In this document: piece after piece, positions 34,287 through 42,646 of the stretch
Position numbering within the stretch: position 1 is the first letter of the stretch
How the letters are laid out: each line of letters starts with the position of its first letter
DNA from: an uncultured Prevotella sp.
GTDB taxonomy: Bacteria > Bacteroidota > Bacteroidia > Bacteroidales > Bacteroidaceae
Direction of reading: 5' to 3'
DNA length: 64,000 nucleotides
Assembly (NCBI GenBank): GCA_947169185.1
Contig: CAMVOS010000010.1
Coordinates: 1-64,000, forward strand
The notes under the pieces: generated by a model
What the model saw: only the letters and a program-made list of their open reading frames with translations
What the model was told of the DNA's origin: nothing
Databases searched by the model: none
Position numbers and translations under genes: made by a program

Positions 34287-34931
34287 ATGAAGAAGGTTTT
34301 TCTTATGATGCTGACTATCGTGTTCTTAGGGACAGTGGGTAGTTATGCTGCAGACGGAGTAGAGGCTGTTGATTTAGGACTTAGTGTGAAATGGGCAAAC
34401 ATGAATGTGGGTGCCAAGAAGGCTTCTGGCTATGGCACGTACTTTGCATGGGGTGAAACCAAATCGAAAGATTATTACTCGTGGAACACCTATATTTGGA
34501 GCAAAGGAGACTCTCAGTTCTTGACCAAGTATTCGACCCTCGACAAGAGGACGCAACTGGTGCCACAAGATGATGCTGCTCATGCTAATTTGGGTGGTGA
34601 ATGGCGCATGCCCACCGTAGACGAGTTCGATGAGTTGGTAAACCCTGATAACTGCACATGGGAATGGATTACACAGGATGGCGTCAACGGCTATAAGGTT
34701 ACTGGCAAGAAGACCGGCAACTCTATTTTCCTGCCTATCACAGGTTTCCGCTACTATGCAGACACTCAGTTTCGCGCAGTCAATGGCATCTATTGGACAT
34801 CATCCCTCTACACATCTAATCCTAACAAAGTCTGGTGTCTGGAGTTCAATTTCTCTAATATAGAAGTACACTACGGAAACCTTTCCAGCAACCGCTTTAG
34901 TGGACGCTGCATCCGTGCCGTCCGAAAATAA
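34287..34931 (+). CDS. Secreted FISUMP-domain protein
   Basis: 214 residues: signal (1-21) and a single Fibrobacter-succinogenes-major-paralogue type domain (VDLGLSVKWANMNVG at the start, AWGETKSKDYYSW, GGEWRMPTVDEFDEL, IFLPITGFR, GIYWTSS, RCIRAV at the end). Proteins with this fold are abundant on Bacteroidetes and Fibrobacteres surfaces, often related to phage-tail-like C-type lectin folds and thought to bind ligands. The start at 34287 gives a Sec signal; the longer frame starts in the promoter. The GH67-like gene follows after 145 bp. Function not known. Confidence 0.85.
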   Translation: MKKVFLMMLTIVFLGTVGSYAADGVEAVDLGLSVKWANMNVGAKKASGYGTYFAWGETKSKDYYSWNTYIWSKGDSQFLTKYSTLDKRTQLVPQDDAAHANLGGEWRMPTVDEFDELVNPDNCTWEWITQDGVNGYKVTGKKTGNSIFLPITGFRYYADTQFRAVNGIYWTSSLYTSNPNKVWCLEFNFSNIEVHYGNLSSNRFSGRCIRAVRK

Positions 34932-35003
34932 ATGCAAGGTTTGAGGACGATGCCACTGTGCCATTTGATTTATCGAGCGGGAAATACATGACAGAGAAAA
35001 ATT

Positions 35004-35052
35004 AAGACTGGCTTGCGTCTGATGACAAAATGACGAAAAGCCAGTCTTTTAT
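35004..35052 (+). promoter_or_regulatory. Shared palindromic element, copy 6 (GH67-like), inside a 10-bp stem
   Basis: TGATGACA (35020-35027), 12-nt spacer, GCCAGTC (35040-35046), then four T; the second half is divergent from GTTCRTC. The outer arms aagactggct/agccagtctt (35004-35013, 35039-35048) form a terminator-like hairpin. AGTC ends 30 nt before the next start at 35077. Because the FISUMP gene points the same way, terminator function cannot be excluded here. Confidence 0.4.
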
Positions 35053-35076
35053 ATAATATAAGACAAATCAAAAGAC

Positions 35077-37725
35077 ATGAGAAAATACATCATTTTAAGC
35101 ATCATGATGTGCCTGACCATGACCATGATGGCTCAGCGAGTCAGCATCGTGACTAAAAAGAACGTAACTGAGCGTGAGAAATATGCTGCCGAGTATTTGC
35201 AGAAGAAACTCACAGCAATGGGTTATGAGGTGACCCCTAAGAAAGGACTGGCCATCACGTTAACGATTGCTGATAATGGTCTTGCTGAGGGCTATACCAT
35301 CGCAAAGGATAAAAAAGGAATCGTGGTATCTGGCAACGATGCAACGGGTGTTATATACGGTTGTGTGGAACTGGCCGACCGCATTCGCCAAAAGGGGTCG
35401 TTGGATATTGAGTCTGTGCAGGAAGCACCGGGCATGGTGATGCGTGGCACGTGTATCGGATTGCAGAAGACTGTGTATCTGCCTGGTCATGCCGTTTACG
35501 AGTATCCCTATACCCCAGAGAACTTCCCTTGGTTCTACGACAAGGCAGAATGGGTGAAGTATCTCGACATGATGGTCGAGAATAAGATGAACTCGCTGTA
35601 TCTGTGGAATGGACACCCCTTTGCTTCGTTGGTGAAGTTGAAGGACTATCCCTTCGCCTTGGAGGTAGACGAGGAGACGTTTAAGAAGAACGAAGATATC
35701 TTTTCGTTCCTGACTCACGAGGCTGACAAACGTGGCATTTGGGTCATCCAGATGTTTTACAACATCATCCTGAGCAAGCCTTTTGCCGACCATTATGGAT
35801 TGAAGACGCAGGACCGTCACCGCCCCATCACGCCGCTGATTTCTGACTATACCCGTAAGTCGATTGCTGCCTTTATCGAAAAATATCCCAACGTAGGACT
35901 GTTGGTATGCCTAGGTGAGGCAATGGCAACGATAGAGGATGACGTCACATGGATGAAGGAGACGATTATTCCTGGCATCAAGAACGGACTTTCAGCAAGT
36001 GGGCGCAAGGATGTCCCACCAGTGGTATTGCGTTCTCACGATACTGATGGCCCATTGGTGCTGAAGGAGTCATTGCCCCTCTATCCCAATATCTATACGA
36101 TGTCGAAATATACGGGTGAGTCGCTGACCACCTATGAGCCCGGTGGTCCTTGGGGTGAGACGCATCGCCAGTTGGCGGAGGCTGCTCCTGTGCATATCGA
36201 CAACGTGCATATCCTGGCTAACTTGGAACCTTGGCGCTGGTCGTCGCCCGCTTTCATCGAAAAAACTGTTCAGGCCATGCATCGCGTGCATCACTCGAAG
36301 GGCTTGCACCTCTATCCGCAGGCCTCATATTGGGACTGGCCCTATACGGCAGACAAGTTGCCCAATGGCGAACGACTGAAGCAGCTGGATCGCGACTGGA
36401 TGTGGTATCAGGCCTGGGGCCGCTATGCGTGGAATGATCAAAGAGGTGCGGACAAGACCTACTGGAAACAGGTGCTGGCTGAATACTATGGCATCGACAC
36501 CATTGCATCCACCCATCTGCTGAACGCCTACGACGAGGCTGGCGAGATAGCGCCTAAGCTGCTGCGCCGTTTTGGTATTACAGAGGGTAATCGTCAGACG
36601 CTGCTCTTGGGCATGACGATGGGCGAACTGGTGAACCCCTATAAGTACACCATATACCCTGGCTTCTACGAGAGTTGTGGCCCTGAGGGTGAGAAACTCA
36701 TCGAATATGTGGAGAAGGAATACAAAGGAGAAAAGCATGTTGGCGAGTTGCCGTTGGACATCATAGACCAATGTGTGAACCACGCAGACCGTGCCCTCGT
36801 TGAGATGGCTGCCATTACCGCCAAACCAACCCGTCATGCTGACGAATACCAGCGTGTGTGGAACGACTTCCTGTGCTATGCCTCTTTTGCCAAGGCATTC
36901 CAATTAAAGGTGAGAGCTGCTGAGGAGGTGTTGCGATACAAATGGACGAAGGATATGACCCATCTGGAGTCGGCAGTCAAACTGATGGAGCAAAGTCTCA
37001 GCATCTGGTACGACCTAAGCAAGATGACCGACGAGTGGTACCTGTATGCCAACTCGATGCAGACACAACAGCGCCGTATTCCTGTAGGTGGCGATGGAGG
37101 CAAGATGAAGACGTGGCGCGAACTGGCTACCGTCTATCAGGAGGAACTTGATGCCTTTAAGATGAACATTGAGAGGTTAAAGCATCCCGTGGTACAGTCG
37201 AATGTCAAGATTCAGCCGCTTAACCCTGCCAAAGTTACTATTCTCTCACCTCTCACCTCTCACCTCTTACCTCTTGAGAAGGGTGCCATCCTCTTTGAAA
37301 AGCGTCCTGACACCCCCGTCGATTCCGTTGCACCGGAGTTGGCTGGCTTGCAAGCCCTTGTGCTGAATCGTGACACTACCCGCATTGTCGGTACTACTAT
37401 TGAGTTTGAGAGTGACAAGCCCGTCAAGCTGCTCGTGGGTCTCTTCAAGGACAACGATAAGAAGTTTGCCAAGGCTCCCAAGTTGGAAATCGATGCTACA
37501 GGTAATGAGTTCGGGCAGGCAGAACCCGTCCTGACCAACGCCGTCAGCATGGTAAAGATGCCTAAGGTCAATATCCATCAGTATTCGCTGCCAGCAGGCC
37601 GTAACACCATCCGTCTGCCCAAGGGTATTCTCATGGTGGCAGGTTTTACGGATAGCACCATTACTCCACGCGACTGTGGTCTGAGTGGACCATCCAGCGA
37701 AGTTGACTGGCTGTTTCAAAGGTAA
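35077..37725 (+). CDS. GH67/GH115-like TIM-barrel hydrolase, family unassigned
   Basis: 882-residue secreted protein. After the signal (1-18) comes a small alpha/beta domain (about 20-120) typical of the N-terminal domain of GH67, GH115 and GH20 enzymes, then a TIM barrel (about 125-480: FYDKAEWVKYLDMMVENKMNSLYLWNG, split as shown, and LLVCLGEAMAT, ILANLEPWRWSSP), a helical region (500-690) and a C-terminal beta domain. GH67 and GH115 are alpha-glucuronidases, but their characteristic motifs are not clear here. An uronic-acid or other pectic substrate is possible. A short repeat near residue 725 (37241-37275) encodes [12 protein letters not shown] in a linker. It is 6 bp from the next gene. 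Confidence 0.72.
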   Translation: MRKYIILSIMMCLTMTMMAQRVSIVTKKNVTEREKYAAEYLQKKLTAMGYEVTPKKGLAITLTIADNGLAEGYTIAKDKKGIVVSGNDATGVIYGCVELADRIRQKGSLDIESVQEAPGMVMRGTCIGLQKTVYLPGHAVYEYPYTPENFPWFYDKAEWVKYLDMMVENKMNSLYLWNGHPFASLVKLKDYPFALEVDEETFKKNEDIFSFLTHEADKRGIWVIQMFYNIILSKPFADHYGLKTQDRHRPITPLISDYTRKSIAAFIEKYPNVGLLVCLGEAMATIEDDVTWMKETIIPGIKNGLSASGRKDVPPVVLRSHDTDGPLVLKESLPLYPNIYTMSKYTGESLTTYEPGGPWGETHRQLAEAAPVHIDNVHILANLEPWRWSSPAFIEKTVQAMHRVHHSKGLHLYPQASYWDWPYTADKLPNGERLKQLDRDWMWYQAWGRYAWNDQRGADKTYWKQVLAEYYGIDTIASTHLLNAYDEAGEIAPKLLRRFGITEGNRQTLLLGMTMGELVNPYKYTIYPGFYESCGPEGEKLIEYVEKEYKGEKHVGELPLDIIDQCVNHADRALVEMAAITAKPTRHADEYQRVWNDFLCYASFAKAFQLKVRAAEEVLRYKWTKDMTHLESAVKLMEQSLSIWYDLSKMTDEWYLYANSMQTQQRRIPVGGDGGKMKTWRELATVYQEELDAFKMNIERLKHPVVQSNVKIQPLNPAKVTILSPLTSHLLPLEKGAILFEKRPDTPVDSVAPELAGLQALVLNRDTTRIVGTTIEFESDKPVKLLVGLFKDNDKKFAKAPKLEIDATGNEFGQAEPVLTNAVSMVKMPKVNIHQYSLPAGRNTIRLPKGILMVAGFTDSTITPRDCGLSGPSSEVDWLFQR
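37241..37275. repeat. In-frame ctcacctct repeat inside the GH67-like gene
   Basis: Imperfect tandem of ctcacctct and cttacctct, encoding [10 protein letters not shown], complementary to the repeat after fucI at 10056-10081. It lies between the helical and beta domains. Confidence 0.6.
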
Positions 37726-37731
37726 AAGAAT

Positions 37732-40700
37732 ATGAAGAGAATACACACCGCATTCTTGACGCTTTTAAGTGTGGTCAGCAGTTTTGCTGCTGACATCATT
37801 CCACAGTCTGACATGCAACGCATTTATGACGAGGTGCGCACGCCTTATAAATATGGTATGGTGGTGGCACCTACCGACAACTACCATAAGATAGACTGTC
37901 CTACGGTATTCCAACAAGAAGGCAAATGGTATATGACTTACGTCGTCTATAATGGTAAGGACGGTCTTGACGGACGCGGCTATGAGACGTGGCTGGCTGA
38001 GAGTGACGACCTATTGCATTGGACAACGAAGGGGCGCATCCTGTCGTATAAGAACGATGGTTGGGACATGAACCAACGAGGTGGTTTCCCTGCATTGATT
38101 GATTGGACGTGGAATGGAGACTATGGTATCTCGAAATACAAGAAACAGTATTGGATGACGTATATCGGTGGTCATGGAACGGGTTATGAGGCTGTACGTG
38201 AACCACTGAACATCGGTATGGCTTGGACTAAGGGTGATATCACCCAAGCACATGAGTGGCTGTCTGGCGAAAAGCCCTTGCTTTCCATTGAAGACAAAGA
38301 TGTACAGTGGTGGGAGCAGTTGGTACAATACAAAAGTACTATCTATGACGACCCTAAGAAAACGCTAGCCAAGCGCTTCGTGATGTTCTACAATGCTGGT
38401 GGCATCAACCCTGACAACAAGTTGAAGGCGGAGCGTATTGGTATAGCACTTTCGAACGACCTGAAGAAATGGAAACGTTATGATGGTAACCCCGTATTTG
38501 CCAACGAGGTGGGTGGTATCATCACAGGTGATGCTCAGATTGCCAAGATGGGCGACCTCTACGTGATGTTTTATTTCAAAGCCTATGATCCGTCACGTAA
38601 GTACAATGCCTTCAATACCTTTGCTGTGAGTCGCGATTTGATTCATTGGCAGCGTTGGGAGGGTGAAGACCTTATATGGCCTACAAAGCCCTACGACGAG
38701 ATGTTTGCCCATAAGAGCTATGTGGTAAAGCACGATGGGGTAGTGTATCATTTCTATTGTGCTGTCAACAACGACCAACAACGAGGCATTGCCGTGGCAA
38801 CCAGCGTTCCCATGGGGCGTAGCAGCGTCCGTTTCCCAGAACCTGAGCGCAAAGGGCGCCGAACGATTACGAATCTTAACAAGGATTGGAACGTTTGCCG
38901 CGAAGAGGGAGATTATCTGATTATCGATAGTCTTCCCGTCAACCTTCCCCATAACTTCGACGACTACTACGGGTACCGTCAGCTCCGACATGGCAACTTG
39001 CATGGAAGAGCCTCTTATGAAAAAACTTTTATCGCTAAGAGACAAGACAACAAGCGCTACTTCCTTCAGTTTGAGGGTGTCGGTACTTACGCTACTGTGA
39101 CGCTTAACGGACACAGGTATCCCAAGGAACTGGTCGGGCGTACCGTTTGGACACTCGATATCACCGATGCCCTCCGAAACGGTAGAAATGAGATAGAGGT
39201 GCTTGTCGACCATCCTGCCATGCAGACAGAGTCACCATGGGTTTGTGGCGGTTGTTCGTCGGAATGGGGATTCTCTGAGGGTAGCCAACCTTTTGGTATC
39301 TTCCGTCCTGTTTCACTCATCGAAACAGATGCTGTGCGTATCGAACCATTCGGTGTGCATATTTGGAACAATGCTGCTTGCGATTCTGTATTTATCGACA
39401 CGGAGGTCAAGAACTATACCCAACAGCCTCAACAGATAGAACTCGTGAATAAGTTCACGTTAGCTAACGGCAAGCAGGTGTTCCGTCTTGCAGAGCCCGT
39501 AACCCTCAAAGCTGGCGAAACCAAGACCATTCGTCAGGTTGAGAAGATAGAGAACGCCCACCGTTGGTCACTCGATGAGCCTTATCTTCATAGCCTTGCC
39601 ACAATGATTAAGCGCGACGGTAAGACGACTGACGAGGTACGCACACCCTTTGGCATCCGCAGCATTTCGTGGCCTATTAAGCGTAACGACGGAGATAATC
39701 GTTTCTTCCTCAACGGACAGCCCGTCTTTATCAATGGCACCTGCGAATACGAGCATATTCTTGGTAATAGTCATGCCTTTACCCCTGAACAGATTCGCTC
39801 GCGCATCAAACAGATTACCAATGCAGGCTTCAACGCTTTCCGTGAGGCCCATCAGCCTCATAACCTGCTGTATCAACAGTTACTCGACGAACAGGGCATC
39901 CTCTTCTGGAGCCAGTTCTCTGCCCATATCTGGTATGACACCCCACAGTTCCGCGAGAACTTCAAACGCCTGTTGGTGCGTTGGATTAAGGAACGTCGAA
40001 ATTCGCCCTCCATCATCCTTTGGGGATTGCAGAATGAGAGCATCCTGCCCAAGGACTTTGCAGAAGAGTGCAGCGATATCATTCGAAAGCTCGACCCCAC
40101 CTGTCGTGACCAGCGTCTTATCACCACGTGTAATGGTGGTGAGGGTACTGACTGGAACGTTATCCAAAATTGGAGCGGAACATACGGAGGCTCTGCTGAG
40201 AATTATGACAACGAGCTGAAGCGCCCTGAGCAATTGCTGAATGGCGAATATGGTGCTTGGCGGACCATCGATTTGCATGGTGATGCGAAATACAGCGAGG
40301 AGAGTTTCACCAAACTTTTGGAGACAAAAGCCCGCTTGGCTGAAAGTGCCAAGGATAGTGTCTGCGGCCATTTCCAGTGGCTCTTTACGTCGCACGACAA
40401 TCCTGGTCGCAACCAGCCAGACGGTGCCTATCGTCGCATCGACAAGATAGGTCCCATCAACTACAAGGGTCTGACGACTATTTGGGAAGAGCCCACTCCC
40501 GCCTACTATATGTACCGCGATAGGTACGCCCCCAAAAGTCCCGTCTGCTGCGGTATCACCGCAGCAGACCGCAATAGAGACCTTGTTAAGGGCGCTGATG
40601 GCTACCACTACCTCTATCGTATCAATTGTGGAGGTGATGCTTTTATCGACGAGTTCGGTCAGCTATGGCTGGCTGACGATACGCTTTACAGCCATTCGTG

Positions 40701-41565
40701 GGGACAGGACTTTGGCATGTCCCCCTATCAGGCTTCCCAGCGACATATCGCAGACGACATTAGAGGCACCCAAAGCGATGAGTTGTTCCAATACTTCCGC
40801 TTTGGTCGCCACCGTTTGTGGTATGACCTGCCTGTTGCTGATGGCGAATACCGCATCGAGCTCTATTTCGTAGAGCCATGGCATGGTAAGGGCGGTGGAG
40901 AACGTGATGACTACGAGGGTATGCGCATCTTCGACGTGGCCATTAATGGCGAAACGGTTATCGATGATCTCGACCCGTGGGCAGAGGCTGGCTACTGCGG
41001 TGCACTGAAGCGTGTGTTTACCGCTAAGACGAAGAATAACAAACTCCGCATCTCCTTTCCAGAAGTCAAGGCTGGACAGGCCATCATCTGCGGCATTGCC
41101 ATCGCTCAGAAAAAGACCGCTATTCTCTCTTTGGCTACGCCCCCATTTGTTGAGCCTATGGCTGTGGCAAAACAAACAATGACAACTTTTTGGCATACTC
41201 TCGACACCGACACTATCGCCAAACTGCCGAAAGATGAGTTGCCGCTGGAAACAGAGGCACGTCCCGCATCTGTCTATCAGCCTATAGCCAAGCAAAACAA
41301 CACCTTTGTCATCATCCCTGGATTGGGGCAAGAATACGCTCTCCGCTTCCGTTATAAGAATACCACAGGCAATGCTATCAAGGCCCGTATGACCATCACT
41401 GACTCAAAGCGTATTGTCCTTGTTGATCGTGACATCACATTCCCACCTACGCCCAACAAGTTTAAGATGCTCTCGACGACGACGGGTACGCAAATTAATG
41501 CGGGGACCTATACTGTCCACATCAACACAAAAGACGTTGAATTCAAAGAACTCGAGATACAGTAA
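37732..41565 (+). CDS. Propeller-GH2-malectin fusion glycosidase
   Basis: 1277-residue secreted protein with at least three parts. Residues about 30-365 form a GH43/GH32-like five-bladed beta-propeller (PTDNYHKIDCPTVFQQEGKW, GDLYVMFYFKAYD). Residues about 370-910 form a GH2 unit: sugar-binding and Ig domains, then a barrel with acid/base Glu769 in LQNES and nucleophile Glu839 in LNGEYG. Residues about 955-1125 are a malectin-like domain (YRINCGGDAF ... ELYFVEPWHG). A final beta-sandwich covers the last 130 residues. It overlaps no neighbour but is 6 bp from the GH67-like gene, so they are likely co-expressed. I cannot tell whether the propeller is active. Family-specific activity is not assigned. 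Confidence 0.85.
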   Translation: MKRIHTAFLTLLSVVSSFAADIIPQSDMQRIYDEVRTPYKYGMVVAPTDNYHKIDCPTVFQQEGKWYMTYVVYNGKDGLDGRGYETWLAESDDLLHWTTKGRILSYKNDGWDMNQRGGFPALIDWTWNGDYGISKYKKQYWMTYIGGHGTGYEAVREPLNIGMAWTKGDITQAHEWLSGEKPLLSIEDKDVQWWEQLVQYKSTIYDDPKKTLAKRFVMFYNAGGINPDNKLKAERIGIALSNDLKKWKRYDGNPVFANEVGGIITGDAQIAKMGDLYVMFYFKAYDPSRKYNAFNTFAVSRDLIHWQRWEGEDLIWPTKPYDEMFAHKSYVVKHDGVVYHFYCAVNNDQQRGIAVATSVPMGRSSVRFPEPERKGRRTITNLNKDWNVCREEGDYLIIDSLPVNLPHNFDDYYGYRQLRHGNLHGRASYEKTFIAKRQDNKRYFLQFEGVGTYATVTLNGHRYPKELVGRTVWTLDITDALRNGRNEIEVLVDHPAMQTESPWVCGGCSSEWGFSEGSQPFGIFRPVSLIETDAVRIEPFGVHIWNNAACDSVFIDTEVKNYTQQPQQIELVNKFTLANGKQVFRLAEPVTLKAGETKTIRQVEKIENAHRWSLDEPYLHSLATMIKRDGKTTDEVRTPFGIRSISWPIKRNDGDNRFFLNGQPVFINGTCEYEHILGNSHAFTPEQIRSRIKQITNAGFNAFREAHQPHNLLYQQLLDEQGILFWSQFSAHIWYDTPQFRENFKRLLVRWIKERRNSPSIILWGLQNESILPKDFAEECSDIIRKLDPTCRDQRLITTCNGGEGTDWNVIQNWSGTYGGSAENYDNELKRPEQLLNGEYGAWRTIDLHGDAKYSEESFTKLLETKARLAESAKDSVCGHFQWLFTSHDNPGRNQPDGAYRRIDKIGPINYKGLTTIWEEPTPAYYMYRDRYAPKSPVCCGITAADRNRDLVKGADGYHYLYRINCGGDAFIDEFGQLWLADDTLYSHSWGQDFGMSPYQASQRHIADDIRGTQSDELFQYFRFGRHRLWYDLPVADGEYRIELYFVEPWHGKGGGERDDYEGMRIFDVAINGETVIDDLDPWAEAGYCGALKRVFTAKTKNNKLRISFPEVKAGQAIICGIAIAQKKTAILSLATPPFVEPMAVAKQTMTTFWHTLDTDTIAKLPKDELPLETEARPASVYQPIAKQNNTFVIIPGLGQEYALRFRYKNTTGNAIKARMTITDSKRIVLVDRDITFPPTPNKFKMLSTTTGTQINAGTYTVHINTKDVEFKELEIQ

Positions 41566-41581
41566 AACATTCACGCCATCT

Positions 41582-42634
41582 ATGGATAACATACAAGATA
41601 TAGGAGTACTGATAATAGGAGCAGGGCCTGCAGGATCTGTCTGTGGCAGTCTATTGCTTCAAGCTGGTATTGATTGTCTGATTGTCGACCATGCCACCTT
41701 CCCACGCGACAAAGTCTGTGGGGGCGGCCTTACAGTAAAGGCCTGGCGCCTACTCGAGCATCTGTTGCCTGGCATACAATATGATTACCGCCCTATCAAT
41801 CATCTGCGCATTCAGTTTGAGGACGACCCCGTCATGGAATTCTATTCTGAATACGAGATTCGTATGACACGTCGCAAGGACTTCGATTACACATTGGTCC
41901 AGTACTATCAGCATCATGGTGGCAAGCTTATGAAAGATGCTTTTGCACATTTTGAACAGCAACCCGATCAGCGCATCCTCGTCACGATGAAGTCTGGTTT
42001 ACAGATTTCCTGCCACTATCTGGTTGCAGCTGATGGTGCACATAGTCTTGTTCGACGCCAGTTGGTTGGTGACCCCAAAGTCAATGCGCTGTTTTTAGAA
42101 CAGTTTGACGAAGGGGAAAAGAATGACGACATCTTCGTCCACTTCTCCAAGAATTACGCTCCTGGATGCTTCTATAAGTTCTCCAGCATCGGACGTGACA
42201 TTTACGGCTTTACATCAGAAGACACCAACGATGATTTTCAACGCCATACCGAGAAGTTCCATAAGGCACTTAACCATTTCAAAGTCCCAGCTGGACGCCT
42301 GCGTGGAGCACATATCCCGCTGGATACAGCTCAGCCTACCGATGAGCACATCATCCTCATCGGCGATGCTGGTGGTTTCGCCAACAAGTTGACAGGCGAA
42401 GGACTTTACGACGCCTTTAAGACGGCCTATCATGCCAAGCAGGCCATTGTGGAACATAAACCTTTCAGTGAGACTAACCGTGAGGTATTTGAGAAGATGA
42501 AGCGTCAGGCAAAAGTCTACAAATACTTCTTCAGTAACTTCGGCTTCAAACTCATTCGTTGGGGAATGCACTATCCACGAATCATCAAATGGCTCTTCGA
42601 TGCAAAAATGAAGCGTGAAACATGGATTAGATAA
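41582..42634 (+). CDS. Geranylgeranyl-reductase-family FAD oxidoreductase
   Basis: 350-residue flavoprotein. The FAD-binding N-terminus has VLIIGAGPAGS (about 8-18) and the second FAD signature is GDAGGFANKLTGEGLYDA (near 260). FPRDKVCGGGL at about 40-50 is typical of geranylgeranyl reductase-like oxygenase-type proteins, which reduce or oxidise isoprenoid or lipid substrates. No transmembrane segment or signal, so cytoplasmic. It sits between two secreted glycosidases (16 bp after the previous gene, 12 bp before the next) and is therefore probably in their operon, which is odd. No linked isoprenoid pathway gene is visible. Physiological substrate unknown. Confidence 0.85.
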   Translation: MDNIQDIGVLIIGAGPAGSVCGSLLLQAGIDCLIVDHATFPRDKVCGGGLTVKAWRLLEHLLPGIQYDYRPINHLRIQFEDDPVMEFYSEYEIRMTRRKDFDYTLVQYYQHHGGKLMKDAFAHFEQQPDQRILVTMKSGLQISCHYLVAADGAHSLVRRQLVGDPKVNALFLEQFDEGEKNDDIFVHFSKNYAPGCFYKFSSIGRDIYGFTSEDTNDDFQRHTEKFHKALNHFKVPAGRLRGAHIPLDTAQPTDEHIILIGDAGGFANKLTGEGLYDAFKTAYHAKQAIVEHKPFSETNREVFEKMKRQAKVYKYFFSNFGFKLIRWGMHYPRIIKWLFDAKMKRETWIR

Positions 42635-42646
42635 TCAGAATAAGTC

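Noticed and set aside
41414..41581. Longer start of the flavoprotein at 41414
   Set aside because: Overlaps the coding end of the GH2 fusion and has no FAD-fold sequence; the start at 41582 begins immediately before the dinucleotide-binding motif.
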